Shown here piece by piece: positions 18,126 to 26,327 of a stretch of DNA of 64,000 nt. The DNA is from Enterobacter sp. SA187. Its GTDB lineage: Bacteria; Pseudomonadota; Gammaproteobacteria; Enterobacterales; Enterobacteriaceae. The stretch is taken from assembly GCF_001888805.2 (NCBI RefSeq), contig NZ_CP019113.1, forward strand, positions 3,968,001 through 4,032,000. Reading direction: 5' to 3'. The notes beneath the pieces were generated by a model. That model did no database searches. It was not told where the DNA came from and worked only from the letters and a program-made list of their open reading frames with translations. The translations under genes were made by a program, and so were the position numbers. The first letter of the stretch is position 1; each line of letters begins with the position of its first letter.

Positions 18126-18680
18126 ATGTCTGTTATTGATGTTTTAACGGGAATTGAAGTGGAGGTTCGCGATGCACGGCCTGACGATGCCCATGCCGTA
18201 GCCGCGATCTACGCCTGGCATGTGCTCCACGGGCGTGCCTCTTTTGAAGAAGTCCCGCCCACCGTCGATGAGATGCGCGAACGCATCGAGGCGGTGACCG
18301 CCGACGGGCTGCCCTGGCTGCTGGCGCTCTATCGCGGCATTGTGGTCGGCTACTGCTACGCCAGACCTTATCGTCCGCGCCACGCCTACCGTTTCACTAT
18401 TGAAGAATCCATTTATGTGGACGCCAGCATGACCGGTCACGGCATTGGCGGCGCGCTGATGGATGCGCTGATCGCGCGCTGCGAAGAAGGCCCGTGGCGG
18501 CAGATGATCGCCATTGTCGGCGACGGCCATAATAATGCCGGTTCCCTGCGCCTGCATGAAAAACACGGCTTTACCGTGGCAGGCCAGCTGCGCAGCGTCG
18601 GCTATAAGAAAGGTGACTGGCGGGATACGTTGATTATGCAGCGCCCGCTCAACGACGGTGACTGGACGCTGCCGGAATAA
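18126..18680 (+). CDS. GNAT N-acetyltransferase, phosphinothricin-acetyltransferase-like
   Basis: The 184-residue single-domain GNAT enzyme transfers acetyl from acetyl-CoA to an amine. The acetyl-CoA loop is recognisable in MTGHGIGGALMDAL, followed by HNNAGSLRLHEKHGF, a combination typical of the Pat/Bar and YwnH subfamily, which acetylates phosphinothricin, methionine sulfoximine or similar small molecules. The real substrate is not determinable. Two ATGs are possible: 18120 is only three bases from AGGAG, while 18126 is nine bases away and is preferred. It is absent from this place in E. coli K-12. Its stop codon abuts that of pbpG. Confidence 0.82.
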   Translation: MSVIDVLTGIEVEVRDARPDDAHAVAAIYAWHVLHGRASFEEVPPTVDEMRERIEAVTADGLPWLLALYRGIVVGYCYARPYRPRHAYRFTIEESIYVDASMTGHGIGGALMDALIARCEEGPWRQMIAIVGDGHNNAGSLRLHEKHGFTVAGQLRSVGYKKGDWRDTLIMQRPLNDGDWTLPE

Positions 18681-19631
18681 TTAATCGTTCTGCGCGGTTT
18701 GCTCGCCTGCGGCACTGCCGCCGCTGCTGACCATTTGCGCCGCTTTCTGGCGCTTATAGGCCAGCGCCGCCGCCGGTACAGGCTGCGCTTTACCGGTTTC
18801 GATCCAGGTGCGCAGACGGCTGGCATCCGCAAAGTGGGTGTATTTGCCGAAGGCATCCATCACCACCAGCGCCACGGATTTGCCGTTAATCACCGTACGC
18901 ATCACCAGGCAATGACCCGCCGCATTGGTGAAGCCGGTTTTGGTCAGCTGAATATTCCAGTTATCGCGGTATACCAGATGGTTGGTATTACGGAACGGCA
19001 GCGTGTAGGCCGGGCTGCTGAAGGTCGCCATCTCTTCCCGCGTGGTGCTTAACTGACCGAGCAGCGGATACTGTTTGGTCGCCACCAGCAAGCGCGTCAG
19101 ATCCCGCGCCGTAGAGACATTATGGATCGACAGCCCCGTCGGCTCCACAAAGCGCGTGTTACGCATTCCCAGGGCTTTGGCTTTGGCGTTCATCGCGCGG
19201 ATAAAGGCGTCATAGCCCCCCGGATAATGGTGCGCCAGGCTCGCCGCCGCGCGGTTCTCCGAGGACATCAACGCCAGCAGCAGCATATTCTTACGGCTGA
19301 TTTCACTGTTTAAGCGCACGCGGGAATAGATACCTTTCATCTCCGGCGTATGGCTGATATCCACTTTCAGTTTTTCATCCAGCGGCAGGCTGGCGTCCAG
19401 CACCACCATCGCCGTCATCAGCTTGGTAATGGACGCGATCGGACGCACCAGATCGGGGTGACTGGAATAGATCACCTCATTGGTTTTCAGATCGACAATC
19501 ATCGCGCTGCCGGAGGCAATTTCGGGCTGGGCAGAAGTCGCGACTGCGGAGGTTTTCGCCAGCGCCTGTGGCATGACAGGCACGCTCAGTAATAACGCAA
19601 GGCTTAATAAGGAAACACGGAATTTCAGCAT
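18681..19631 (-). CDS. pbpG: D-alanyl-D-alanine endopeptidase PBP7
   Basis: The 316-residue periplasmic penicillin-binding protein compares with 310 in E. coli. A signal peptide ends near PQALA-K (about 25). Active-site motifs are S67-I-T-K70, S124-E-N126 and K231-T-G233, all intact. It cleaves D-Ala-mDAP cross-bridges in peptidoglycan. A short C-terminal tail rich in Gly, Ser and Gln differs from E. coli by a few inserted residues. It converges with the acetyltransferase gene with no spacer. Confidence 0.96.
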   Translation of the reverse strand: MLKFRVSLLSLALLLSVPVMPQALAKTSAVATSAQPEIASGSAMIVDLKTNEVIYSSHPDLVRPIASITKLMTAMVVLDASLPLDEKLKVDISHTPEMKGIYSRVRLNSEISRKNMLLLALMSSENRAAASLAHHYPGGYDAFIRAMNAKAKALGMRNTRFVEPTGLSIHNVSTARDLTRLLVATKQYPLLGQLSTTREEMATFSSPAYTLPFRNTNHLVYRDNWNIQLTKTGFTNAAGHCLVMRTVINGKSVALVVMDAFGKYTHFADASRLRTWIETGKAQPVPAAALAYKRQKAAQMVSSGGSAAGEQTAQND

Positions 19632-19767
19632 GGTGAGGCTTCTGATAATTATTCACGCACGTAATAACGCGCACCGCTAATGTCGGCAATTAAAAAATAA
19701 CAAAAGCTGGCTAAGGCATGATAGCCGCCCGTTCGGGTTGTCGCCACAGAAGAATCGTTGCATAAGG

Positions 19768-19799
19768 TTGCATTGCTGGCATTCACGCCAGCAATGCAA
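19768..19799 (-). terminator. Perfect 13-bp hairpin downstream of yohC
   Basis: TTGCATTGCTGGC pairs with GCCAGCAATGCAA around loop ATTCAC, five bases beyond the yohC stop. Only a weak T-rich tail follows on the minus strand. Confidence 0.65.
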
Positions 19800-19804
19800 T
19801 TAGC

Positions 19805-20392
19805 TCAGAACAGCCGGTAACCGTAGCCCCAGAGGATCACCGTCAGCGCCAGCAGCACTTCCAGCACCAGCACGCCGATGGCGAGGGTCGAACCGGAAAA
19901 GTTTAGGCTTTCTTCACGATTGATATTGAGGAAGGTGGGAATGCCGACATAAAGCAGATAACCGGTCCACAACAGCGCCGCGGTGCCCACCAGCGCGCAC
20001 AGCCAGACCAGCGGATAAAGCGCGACGATACCGCTTAAAAACAGCGGCGTGGCGACATAACCGGCAAACACCATACAGCGCGCCAGCGACGGACGCTGCG
20101 GTATGTTACGCGCCATCCAGTAAATCACCCGGCCCATCACCGCCACCCCTGCCAGCATCAGGGCGTAAAACAGAACGCCCAGATAAAAGCCGGTGAACAG
20201 CGAGAGTTGCATGACGTTGCCATCGCCAAAGTCCCAGCCGATCTGCGTGGTGCCGATAAAGGCGCAGATCACCGGAATGGCGGCCATCAGTAAAACGTGG
20301 TGCGTATAGTGGTGCGAAACCGTTTCGTTTTCGCGTTTAATTACCTGCATTTCACGATCGGGATGGGAAAAGAGTCCCCAGACATGGTTCAT
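19805..20392 (-). CDS. yohC: Yip1-family inner membrane protein YohC
   Basis: The protein is 195 residues, equal to E. coli YohC, with about five transmembrane helices and the Yip1 domain. The hydrophilic N-terminus (MNHVWGLFSHPDREMQVIKR) precedes the first helix. A strong GGGGG Shine-Dalgarno is present. The physiological function is unknown. It is divergent from yohD. Confidence 0.92.
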   Translation of the reverse strand: MNHVWGLFSHPDREMQVIKRENETVSHHYTHHVLLMAAIPVICAFIGTTQIGWDFGDGNVMQLSLFTGFYLGVLFYALMLAGVAVMGRVIYWMARNIPQRPSLARCMVFAGYVATPLFLSGIVALYPLVWLCALVGTAALLWTGYLLYVGIPTFLNINREESLNFSGSTLAIGVLVLEVLLALTVILWGYGYRLF

Positions 20393-20567
20393 AACGCCCC
20401 CTTGCAGTCAGCCGAACGTCGACCCTGTAAGTATAATGCATGAATTGGTTATTTTTTGAGCGAAACGATAAGTCTGATAAATAGTCAGTCAACGGACGTT
20501 GCGATCCGGTTCGCGTTTGAGGGTGTATGCTTTAAAAAATGGATGTAAACAATGAGTTGAATTTGTC

Positions 20568-21137
20568 GTGGATATAAACGGTCTGATAGCCCAGTACGGC
20601 TATGCGGCGCTGGTGATCGGCAGCGTGGCGGAAGGTGAAACCATTACCCTGCTCGGCGGCGTGGCGGCCCATCAGGGTTTGCTTCGTTTCTGGCTGGTGG
20701 TGGCGGCGGTGGCGCTCGGCGGTATGATTGGCGACCAGCTGTTGTACCTGCTCGGGCGGCGTTACGGCGAGCGCATTCTGCGACGCTTTTCCCGTCACCA
20801 GAAGAAAATCACCCGCGCGCAGAAACTGATCCAGCGGCGGCCTTATCTCTTTGTGATCGGCACGCGCTTTATGTACGGTTTTCGCATTATCGGCCCGCTA
20901 CTGATTGGCGCGAGCCGCCTGCCGCCAAAAGTCTTTCTGCCGCTGAATATTCTGGGGGCCATTGTCTGGGCGCTGATTTTCACCACCCTGGGCTATGTGG
21001 GCGGCGAGGTGATAGGACCCTGGCTGCACCATCTGGATCAGCATCTGAAGCATGGGGTGTGGATCGTTCTGGCGCTGGCGATTGCCCTGGCGCTGCGTTA
21101 CTGGTTTACCCGCCGTCGCGATAAGGACGACGAATAA
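20568..21137 (+). CDS. yohD: DedA-family membrane protein YohD
   Basis: This 189-residue DedA/SNARE-associated family protein compares with 192 in E. coli. The conserved DedA motifs are visible: E-x-x-x-P-like start VAEGETITLLGG, GDQLLYLLGRRYG and F-x-R-x-x-x-x-R region GTRFMYGFRIIGPLLIG. DedA proteins act in undecaprenyl-phosphate and lipid flipping and in envelope homeostasis. The start is GTG at 20568 (MDINGLIAQY), matching the E. coli N-terminus, with only a weak Shine-Dalgarno. Confidence 0.92.
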   Translation: MDINGLIAQYGYAALVIGSVAEGETITLLGGVAAHQGLLRFWLVVAAVALGGMIGDQLLYLLGRRYGERILRRFSRHQKKITRAQKLIQRRPYLFVIGTRFMYGFRIIGPLLIGASRLPPKVFLPLNILGAIVWALIFTTLGYVGGEVIGPWLHHLDQHLKHGVWIVLALAIALALRYWFTRRRDKDDE

Positions 21138-21155
21138 GCCGGGCTACGGCCCGGC
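21138..21155 (+). terminator. GC-rich hairpin after yohD
   Basis: GCCGGGC pairs with GCCCGGC around a four-base loop immediately after the yohD stop. No T run follows; it also lies ten bases beyond the end of the convergent yohF. Confidence 0.45.
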
Positions 21156-21164
21156 CTGTAAAGC

Positions 21165-21935
21165 TTATTTTGCGTTGAACTGCGGGTTCGCCAGCATAAA
21201 GCCGCCATCGACGATAAACGACTGGCCGGTGGTGTAGCTCGACTCTTCCGAGCACAGCCAGCCCACCAGGCTTGCGATCTCCTGGGTTTTACCAGGGCGG
21301 GTCAGGGGGACAATCGGCAGCGAGCCGTCTTTGGCGTCTTCGTCGTCCATATCGTTCATTGGCGTGGCGATAGCGCCAGGGGCGACGGCATTAACCAGAA
21401 TACGGTGATCCACCAGCTCCAGCGCCATGGATTTGGTCAGCCCGCCCAGTGCATGTTTGGCGGCGGTGTAGGCGCTGGCTTCCGGCAGCGGGGTGTGTTC
21501 ATGCACTGAAGTGATATTCACGATGCGCCCGCCCTGTCCCTGCTCCGCCATTTTGCGCGCGGCGATTTGCGAGCACAGAAACGCGCCATCGACATCAACG
21601 GTAAACACCTTACGCCAGTCGTCAAACGCCACTTCAAGGAAGGGCGCTTTACTCATCGCCCCGGCGTTATTCACCAGCGCATCAATACGACCGAAACGTT
21701 CGATCAGCGTGTTGATGGCCTCTGCACCTTCCGGCAGGTTTCCCAGATCAAGGTGCACATGTTCTGCGCGTCGCCCCAGCGCCTCCACTTCCTTAGCGGT
21801 GGCTTTGGCGCCTTCCTCATCGGAATGCCAGGTAATACCAATATCGAAGCCCTGCTTAGCCAGCACCAGCGCGCACTGTTTGCCGATACCTGAATCTGAC
21901 GCCGTAACGATGGCAACTTTATTCGTCGAAACCAT
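21165..21935 (-). CDS. yohF: Short-chain dehydrogenase YohF
   Basis: The 256-residue NAD(P)-dependent SDR oxidoreductase compares with 253 in E. coli. The Rossmann motif is TASDSGIG (residues about 11-18), NNAGA lies near 88, and the catalytic Ser, Tyr and Lys are in ITSVHEH and YTAAK. Its substrate is not settled. The start at 21935 (MVSTNKVAIV) has an excellent GGAGGAG site; the open frame to 22052 is rejected. Confidence 0.93.
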   Translation of the reverse strand: MVSTNKVAIVTASDSGIGKQCALVLAKQGFDIGITWHSDEEGAKATAKEVEALGRRAEHVHLDLGNLPEGAEAINTLIERFGRIDALVNNAGAMSKAPFLEVAFDDWRKVFTVDVDGAFLCSQIAARKMAEQGQGGRIVNITSVHEHTPLPEASAYTAAKHALGGLTKSMALELVDHRILVNAVAPGAIATPMNDMDDEDAKDGSLPIVPLTRPGKTQEIASLVGWLCSEESSYTTGQSFIVDGGFMLANPQFNAK

Positions 21936-22104
21936 GTAGAACTCCTCCGGGAAATGAGCCTTTAGCGGCAAAGAGGTAAGTATAGGTAATTCACGAGGGT
22001 TAACAGGCTGATGCAGAAACGATCTTCGCGATCGACCAGGCAAAGCTGCCAATGTGTGCCTAAACTTATTCGTGCAGGCATATGACTCTTAAAAGGAAAG
22101 GACG

Positions 22105-22188
22105 ATGAAAATTTTACTATGGGCGGTTTTGATTATTTTTCTGATTGGGCTGTTGGTGGTGACCGGCGTGTTTAAAATGATTTTCTGA
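22105..22188 (+). CDS. yohP: 27-residue membrane peptide YohP
   Basis: A tiny gene encodes a 27-residue single-helix membrane protein beginning MKILLWAVLI, nearly identical to E. coli YohP. A strong AAAGGA Shine-Dalgarno sits four to five bases before the ATG. E. coli YohP has been used as a model for post-translational, signal-recognition-particle-guided insertion of small membrane proteins; its function in the cell is unknown. Confidence 0.93.
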   Translation: MKILLWAVLIIFLIGLLVVTGVFKMIF

Positions 22189-22191
22189 AAA

Positions 22192-22212
22192 TTGCCCCCG
22201 TTATGGGGGCAA
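22192..22212. terminator. Shared hairpin between yohP and dusC
   Basis: TTGCCCCC pairs with GGGGGCAA around a five-base loop, between the converging yohP and dusC genes. On the minus strand it is followed by four T, so it best serves dusC. Confidence 0.6.
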
Positions 22213-22217
22213 GTCAT

Positions 22218-23156
22218 TTATAAAGCTACTGAATCTATCGCCGCCGCAATGGCGGCCGAATGTTTCAGGATGCGCACCTGTTCAAAGAGCGCGGTGGCTT
22301 CAGCATATTCTTTACGTAAATATCCTAACCACTGCTTGATACGCGCCACGTGATACAGCCCGGTATCGCCCTGCTTCTCAAGCTGGCTGTAGCGCTGCAA
22401 CAGTTGCACCACTTCCGGCCACGGCATGCGCGGCGCGTTGTATTTCACCACCCGGCTTAAGTTCGGCACATTGAGCGCCCCGCGGCCAATCATCACCGCA
22501 TCGCAGCCCGTTGCCGCCATGCAATCCTGCGCGCTTTGCCAGTCCCAGATCTCACCGTTAGCCACCACCGGGATGGTCAGGCGTTTGCGGATCTCGCCAA
22601 TCGCCGCCCAGTTGATGCGCTCGGCTTTGTAGCCGTCTTCTTTGGTACGGCCATGCACCACCAGCTCGCTGGCCCCTGCCTGCTGCACGGCATCGGCGAT
22701 TTCAAACTGTTTATCGCCGGAATCCCAGCCGAGACGGATTTTTACCGTCATCGGCAGATGCGCAGGCACCGCTTCGCGCATCGCTTTTGCGCCCCGGTAA
22801 ATGAGGTCAGGATCTTTCAGTAAGGTGGCCCCGCCGCCGCTGCCGTTCACCAGCCGCGACGGGCAGCCGCAGTTGAGATCGACGCCCCAGGAGCCCAGTT
22901 CGACGGCGCGGGCGGCGTTTTCCGCCAGCCATTGCGGGTATTGTCCCAGTAACTGCACGCGCACCGGCGTGCCGCTGGGGGTACGGCTTTGATGCTGTAA
23001 TTCCGGACAGATTTTATAGAAGGATTTTACCGGCAGTAGCTGATCGACCACGCGCAAAAATTCGGTGATGCAGTGATCGTAATCGTTCACGCTGGTCAGC
23101 AGCTCACGCACCAGCGAATCGAGCACGCCTTCCATCGGAGCCAGTAATACACGCAT
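22218..23156 (-). CDS. dusC: tRNA-dihydrouridine(16) synthase DusC
   Basis: The 312-residue flavoenzyme reduces uridine 16 in the D-loop of tRNA. It begins MRVLLAPMEGVLD, the FMN-binding start of the Dus TIM barrel. The catalytic cysteine lies in NCGCPSRLVNGSGGG (about residue 98), and HGRTKEDGY and GEIWDW are further family motifs. E. coli DusC has 315 residues. Start 23156 is chosen over an in-frame upstream ATG at 23168 because it matches the family. Confidence 0.96.
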   Translation of the reverse strand: MRVLLAPMEGVLDSLVRELLTSVNDYDHCITEFLRVVDQLLPVKSFYKICPELQHQSRTPSGTPVRVQLLGQYPQWLAENAARAVELGSWGVDLNCGCPSRLVNGSGGGATLLKDPDLIYRGAKAMREAVPAHLPMTVKIRLGWDSGDKQFEIADAVQQAGASELVVHGRTKEDGYKAERINWAAIGEIRKRLTIPVVANGEIWDWQSAQDCMAATGCDAVMIGRGALNVPNLSRVVKYNAPRMPWPEVVQLLQRYSQLEKQGDTGLYHVARIKQWLGYLRKEYAEATALFEQVRILKHSAAIAAAIDSVAL

Positions 23157-23373
23157 AACAATACCCAATAATTAAGAGGCGCGTATGGTAGCGTCTCTGT
23201 GGCGGGGAGGAAAGAGGCCAGCCGCCGGAGGGCGGGCGGTTTTACGCCTAATCTTGTGTGAATGCATAACGTTAATCTCAGGATTCTTTGTTATGCTCGG
23301 CTGCATGTTGTGATCGGTAGCACATTTCAGATTTTAATTGTATGATGAATGCATCTCGTCAAGGGTAGTCACC

Positions 23374-23772
23374 ATGAATAAATCACTCATTGTTGTCTGG
23401 CAATATCTGCGTGCGTTTGTCCTGATTTATGCCTGTCTGTACGCGGGTATCTTTATCGCCTCGCTGCTGCCGATCACCATTCCGGGCAGCATTATCGGCA
23501 TGCTGATTATGTTCCTGCTGCTGGCGCTGCAAATTCTGCCGGCAAAATGGGTGAACCCCGGCTGCTATGTATTGATCCGCTATATGGCGCTGCTGTTCGT
23601 GCCCATTGGCGTCGGCGTGATGCAATATTATGACGTGCTGATCGCCCAGTTCGGGCCGGTAGTGGTCTCCTGCGCCGTCAGTACGCTGGTGGTATTTCTG
23701 GTGGTCAGCTGGAGTTCGCACATTGTGCACGGCGAACGCAAAATCGTCGGTGAGAAGGAGCAGAAACAATGA
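23374..23772 (+). CDS. yohJ: LrgA-family membrane protein YohJ
   Basis: The 132-residue protein with four hydrophobic segments belongs to the CidA/LrgA holin-like family and has the same length as in E. coli. Conserved PGSIIGMLIM and PAKWVNPGCYVLIRYMALLFVPIGVG motifs are present. The start at 23374 (MNKSLIVVWQ) has AAGGG upstream. It overlaps yohK by the ATGA arrangement, so both are made together. E. coli YohJK has been linked to 3-hydroxypropionic acid tolerance. Confidence 0.94.
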   Translation: MNKSLIVVWQYLRAFVLIYACLYAGIFIASLLPITIPGSIIGMLIMFLLLALQILPAKWVNPGCYVLIRYMALLFVPIGVGVMQYYDVLIAQFGPVVVSCAVSTLVVFLVVSWSSHIVHGERKIVGEKEQKQ

Positions 23773-24464
23773 TGGCTTCGATCTGGTGGTCTTTGCCGCT
23801 CACGCTGGCGGTATTCTTCGCGGCGCGCAAACTGGCGACCCGTTTTCGTATCCCGTTACTGAACCCGCTGCTGGTTTCCATGGTGGTGATCATCCCTTTT
23901 CTGCTGCTGACCGGCATTCCTTATGAGCGTTACTTTCAGGGCAGTAAAATTCTCAACGATCTGCTGCAACCGGCGGTGGTGGCGCTGGCGTATCCCTTAT
24001 ACGAACAGCTGCATCAGATCCGCGCCCGCTGGAAATCCATCATCACCATCTGTTTTGTCGGCAGCCTGGTGGCGATGATCACCGGGACATCTATTGCGCT
24101 GCTGATGGGAGCGACGCCGGAAATCGCCGCCTCCATCCTGCCGAAATCCGTGACCACGCCCATTGCCATGGCGGTAGGCGGCAGCCTCGGCGGTATTCCC
24201 GCCATCAGCGCCATGTGCGTGATTTTTGTCGGTATTCTGGGCGCGGTGTTCGGCCATACCCTGCTTAATGTGATGCGTATTCGCACCAAAGCATCGCGCG
24301 GCCTGGCGATGGGTACCGCCTCGCACGCGCTGGGCACTGCCCGCTGCGCCGAGCTGGATTATCAGGAGGGCGCGTTCAGTTCGCTGGCGCTGGTGATCTG
24401 CGGCATTATCACCTCGCTGCTGGCCCCCTTTGTCTTCCCGCTGATCCTTGCGGTGATGGGCTAA
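23769..24464 (+). CDS. yohK: LrgB-family membrane protein YohK
   Basis: The 231-residue polytopic protein of the CidB/LrgB family is equal to E. coli YohK. Motifs such as PKSVTTPIAMAVGGSLGGIP and GTASHALGTARC are characteristic. It works with YohJ in the inner membrane, probably in solute or murein-related export. The ATG lies in the overlap with yohJ, with AAGGAGCAG upstream. Confidence 0.94.
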   Translation: MMASIWWSLPLTLAVFFAARKLATRFRIPLLNPLLVSMVVIIPFLLLTGIPYERYFQGSKILNDLLQPAVVALAYPLYEQLHQIRARWKSIITICFVGSLVAMITGTSIALLMGATPEIAASILPKSVTTPIAMAVGGSLGGIPAISAMCVIFVGILGAVFGHTLLNVMRIRTKASRGLAMGTASHALGTARCAELDYQEGAFSSLALVICGIITSLLAPFVFPLILAVMG

Positions 24465-24518
24465 AATTTGCGATGCGTCGCGCATTTTTCATTTGAATTT
24501 CATAAGTTGCATATACAG

Positions 24519-24534
24519 TGTGATATGAATCACA
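24519..24534 (+). promoter_or_regulatory. CRP site of the cdd promoter
   Basis: TGTGA and TCACA flank a six-base spacer, a full consensus CRP-cAMP site. A TAAACT -10 element at 24556-24561 would place the start of transcription near 24568 and the CRP centre near -41.5, a class II arrangement. E. coli cdd is CRP-activated and CytR-repressed. Confidence 0.85.
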
Positions 24535-24593
24535 TATAAAGGCCTGACCGGCCCGTAAACTACGCTCCCATTACACTGTTATGAGGCAATGCC

Positions 24594-25478
24594 ATGCATT
24601 CACGTTTTCACGCTGCTTTCGCAAGTCTCGCGGCGGATCTGCAATCCGCGCTGGCGCCGGTTCTGGCGGATGAGCACTTCCCTGCCCTGCTGACCGCGGA
24701 GCAGGTCGCCATGCTTAAAAACGCAACGCGACTGGACGAAGACGCACTGGCTTTCGCGCTGTTACCCCTCGCCGCGGCCTGCGCACGCACGCCGGTGTCG
24801 CATTTTAACGTCGGCGCTATTGCCCGCGGCGTCAGCGGCACCTGGTATTTTGGCGGCAATATGGAATTTATCGGCGCGACCATGCAGCAAACGGTGCATG
24901 CCGAGCAGAGCGCCATCAGCCATGCCTGGCTGCGCGGCGAAAAATCTCTCGCGTCTGTCACCGTTAACTACACCCCTTGCGGTCACTGCCGTCAGTTTAT
25001 GAACGAGCTGAACAGCGGTCTGTCACTGCGTATTAACCTGCCGGGGCGCGATCCCCATACGCTGGCCGATTACCTGCCGGATGCCTTCGGGCCGAAGGAT
25101 CTGGAGATTAAAACGCTGCTGATGGACGAAGAAAATCACGGCTTTGCCGTTACCGGCGATGCGCTGACGCAGGCAGCCATTACTGCGGCGAACCAGAGTC
25201 ATGCGCCTTACAGTCAGGCTCCGGCCGGGCTGGCGCTGGAGTGTCGCGACGGCACGGTATTCTCCGGCCGTTACGCCGAGAACGCCGCCTTTAACCCGTC
25301 GCTGCCGCCGTTGCAGGGCGCGCTGAACCTGCTCAGCCTGAATGGTTATGATTACCCGGACATTCAGCGCGCGGTGCTGGCCGAAAAAGCCGATGCGACC
25401 CTGACCCAGTGGGACGCCACCGCCGCCACGCTGAAAGCCCTGGGCTGCCAGAATATCGATCGCGTACTGCTGGCCTGA
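24594..25478 (+). CDS. cdd: Cytidine deaminase
   Basis: Cdd deaminates cytidine and deoxycytidine to uridine and deoxyuridine in pyrimidine salvage. The 294-residue length equals E. coli. Zinc ligands and catalytic acid are His102 and Glu104 in HAEQ, and Cys129 and Cys132 in PCGHC. The C-terminal half is a degenerate second deaminase domain, typical of the dimeric enzyme. A consensus CRP site lies 60 bases upstream. Confidence 0.97.
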   Translation: MHSRFHAAFASLAADLQSALAPVLADEHFPALLTAEQVAMLKNATRLDEDALAFALLPLAAACARTPVSHFNVGAIARGVSGTWYFGGNMEFIGATMQQTVHAEQSAISHAWLRGEKSLASVTVNYTPCGHCRQFMNELNSGLSLRINLPGRDPHTLADYLPDAFGPKDLEIKTLLMDEENHGFAVTGDALTQAAITAANQSHAPYSQAPAGLALECRDGTVFSGRYAENAAFNPSLPPLQGALNLLSLNGYDYPDIQRAVLAEKADATLTQWDATAATLKALGCQNIDRVLLA

Positions 25479-25486
25479 TCCCCTTT

Positions 25487-25510
25487 ACTGCGGACGTTCG
25501 CGTCCGCAGT
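25487..25510 (+). terminator. Perfect hairpin with TTCG loop after cdd
   Basis: ACTGCGGACG pairs with CGTCCGCAGT around the stable tetraloop TTCG, eight bases past the cdd stop. There is no T run on either side, so termination would need Rho or the hairpin may protect the mRNA end. Confidence 0.6.
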
Positions 25511-25604
25511 GATGAAAATCTTCGCAATCGAACCGCCGTTTCTTGCGCAAAACCGGCGCGTAAAGTAGCCTGAGTGAAATTTCTTCCTTTACTGAGCTAT
25601 CTGC

Positions 25605-26327
25605 ATGTTGAAGCGTTTGTTTTACAGCCTGTTAGTCCTCATCGGCTTGCTGCTGTTTACTGCGCTTGGACTGGACCGCTGGATCAGCTGGAAAACTGCG
25701 CCTTATATCTACGACGATTTGCAGGATTTGCCCTACCGACAGGTGGGGGTGGTGCTCGGTACCGCCAAATATTACCGCACCGGCGTCATCAATCAGTATT
25801 ACCGTTACCGCATTCAGGGAGCGCTCAACGCCTATAACAGCGGCAAGGTGAATTACCTGTTGCTGAGCGGCGATAACGCCCAGCAGAGCTACAACGAGCC
25901 GGTGACCATGCGTAAGGATTTGATTGCCGGTGGCGTCGATCCGCAGGATATCGTGCTGGATTACGCGGGCTTCCGTACGCTGGATTCCATTGTGCGCACG
26001 CGTAAAGTCTTCGATACCAACGACTTTATTATTATCACCCAGCGTTTTCACTGCGAGCGGGCGCTGTTTATCGCCCTGCATATGGGGATCCAGGCGCAGT
26101 GTTATGCCGTGCCGTCGCCGAAAGATATGCTGACCGTGCGCATCCGTGAATTTGGCGCGCGGCTCGGCGCGCTGGCGGATCTGTATGTCTTCAAACGCGA
26201 GCCGCGTTTCCTTGGGCCGCTGGTGCCTATTCCGAACGTCAGTGAAACTACTGACGACGCGCAGGGCTATCCGGCGGTGACGCCGGAGCAGCTCAGTGAG
26301 CAGCTGAGCAAGCCTAAAGGCCGTTAG
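25605..26327 (+). CDS. sanA: SanA, DUF218 inner membrane protein
   Basis: The 240-residue protein (E. coli 239) has one N-terminal transmembrane segment (FYSLLVLIGLLLFTALGL) and a periplasmic or cytoplasmic DUF218 domain with the motif VVLGT and the LSGDNAQQSYNE stretch. SanA overproduction restores vancomycin exclusion in E. coli mutants, so a role in envelope barrier function is accepted, with the mechanism unknown. It converges with and overlaps the EAL-HDOD gene by four bases. Confidence 0.94.
   Translation: MLKRLFYSLLVLIGLLLFTALGLDRWISWKTAPYIYDDLQDLPYRQVGVVLGTAKYYRTGVINQYYRYRIQGALNAYNSGKVNYLLLSGDNAQQSYNEPVTMRKDLIAGGVDPQDIVLDYAGFRTLDSIVRTRKVFDTNDFIIITQRFHCERALFIALHMGIQAQCYAVPSPKDMLTVRIREFGARLGALADLYVFKREPRFLGPLVPIPNVSETTDDAQGYPAVTPEQLSEQLSKPKGR

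Noticed and set aside
18144..18566. 140-codon frame antisense to the GNAT gene
   Set aside because: It mirrors the acetyltransferase codons and has no start signals; the GNAT motifs are clear on the plus strand.
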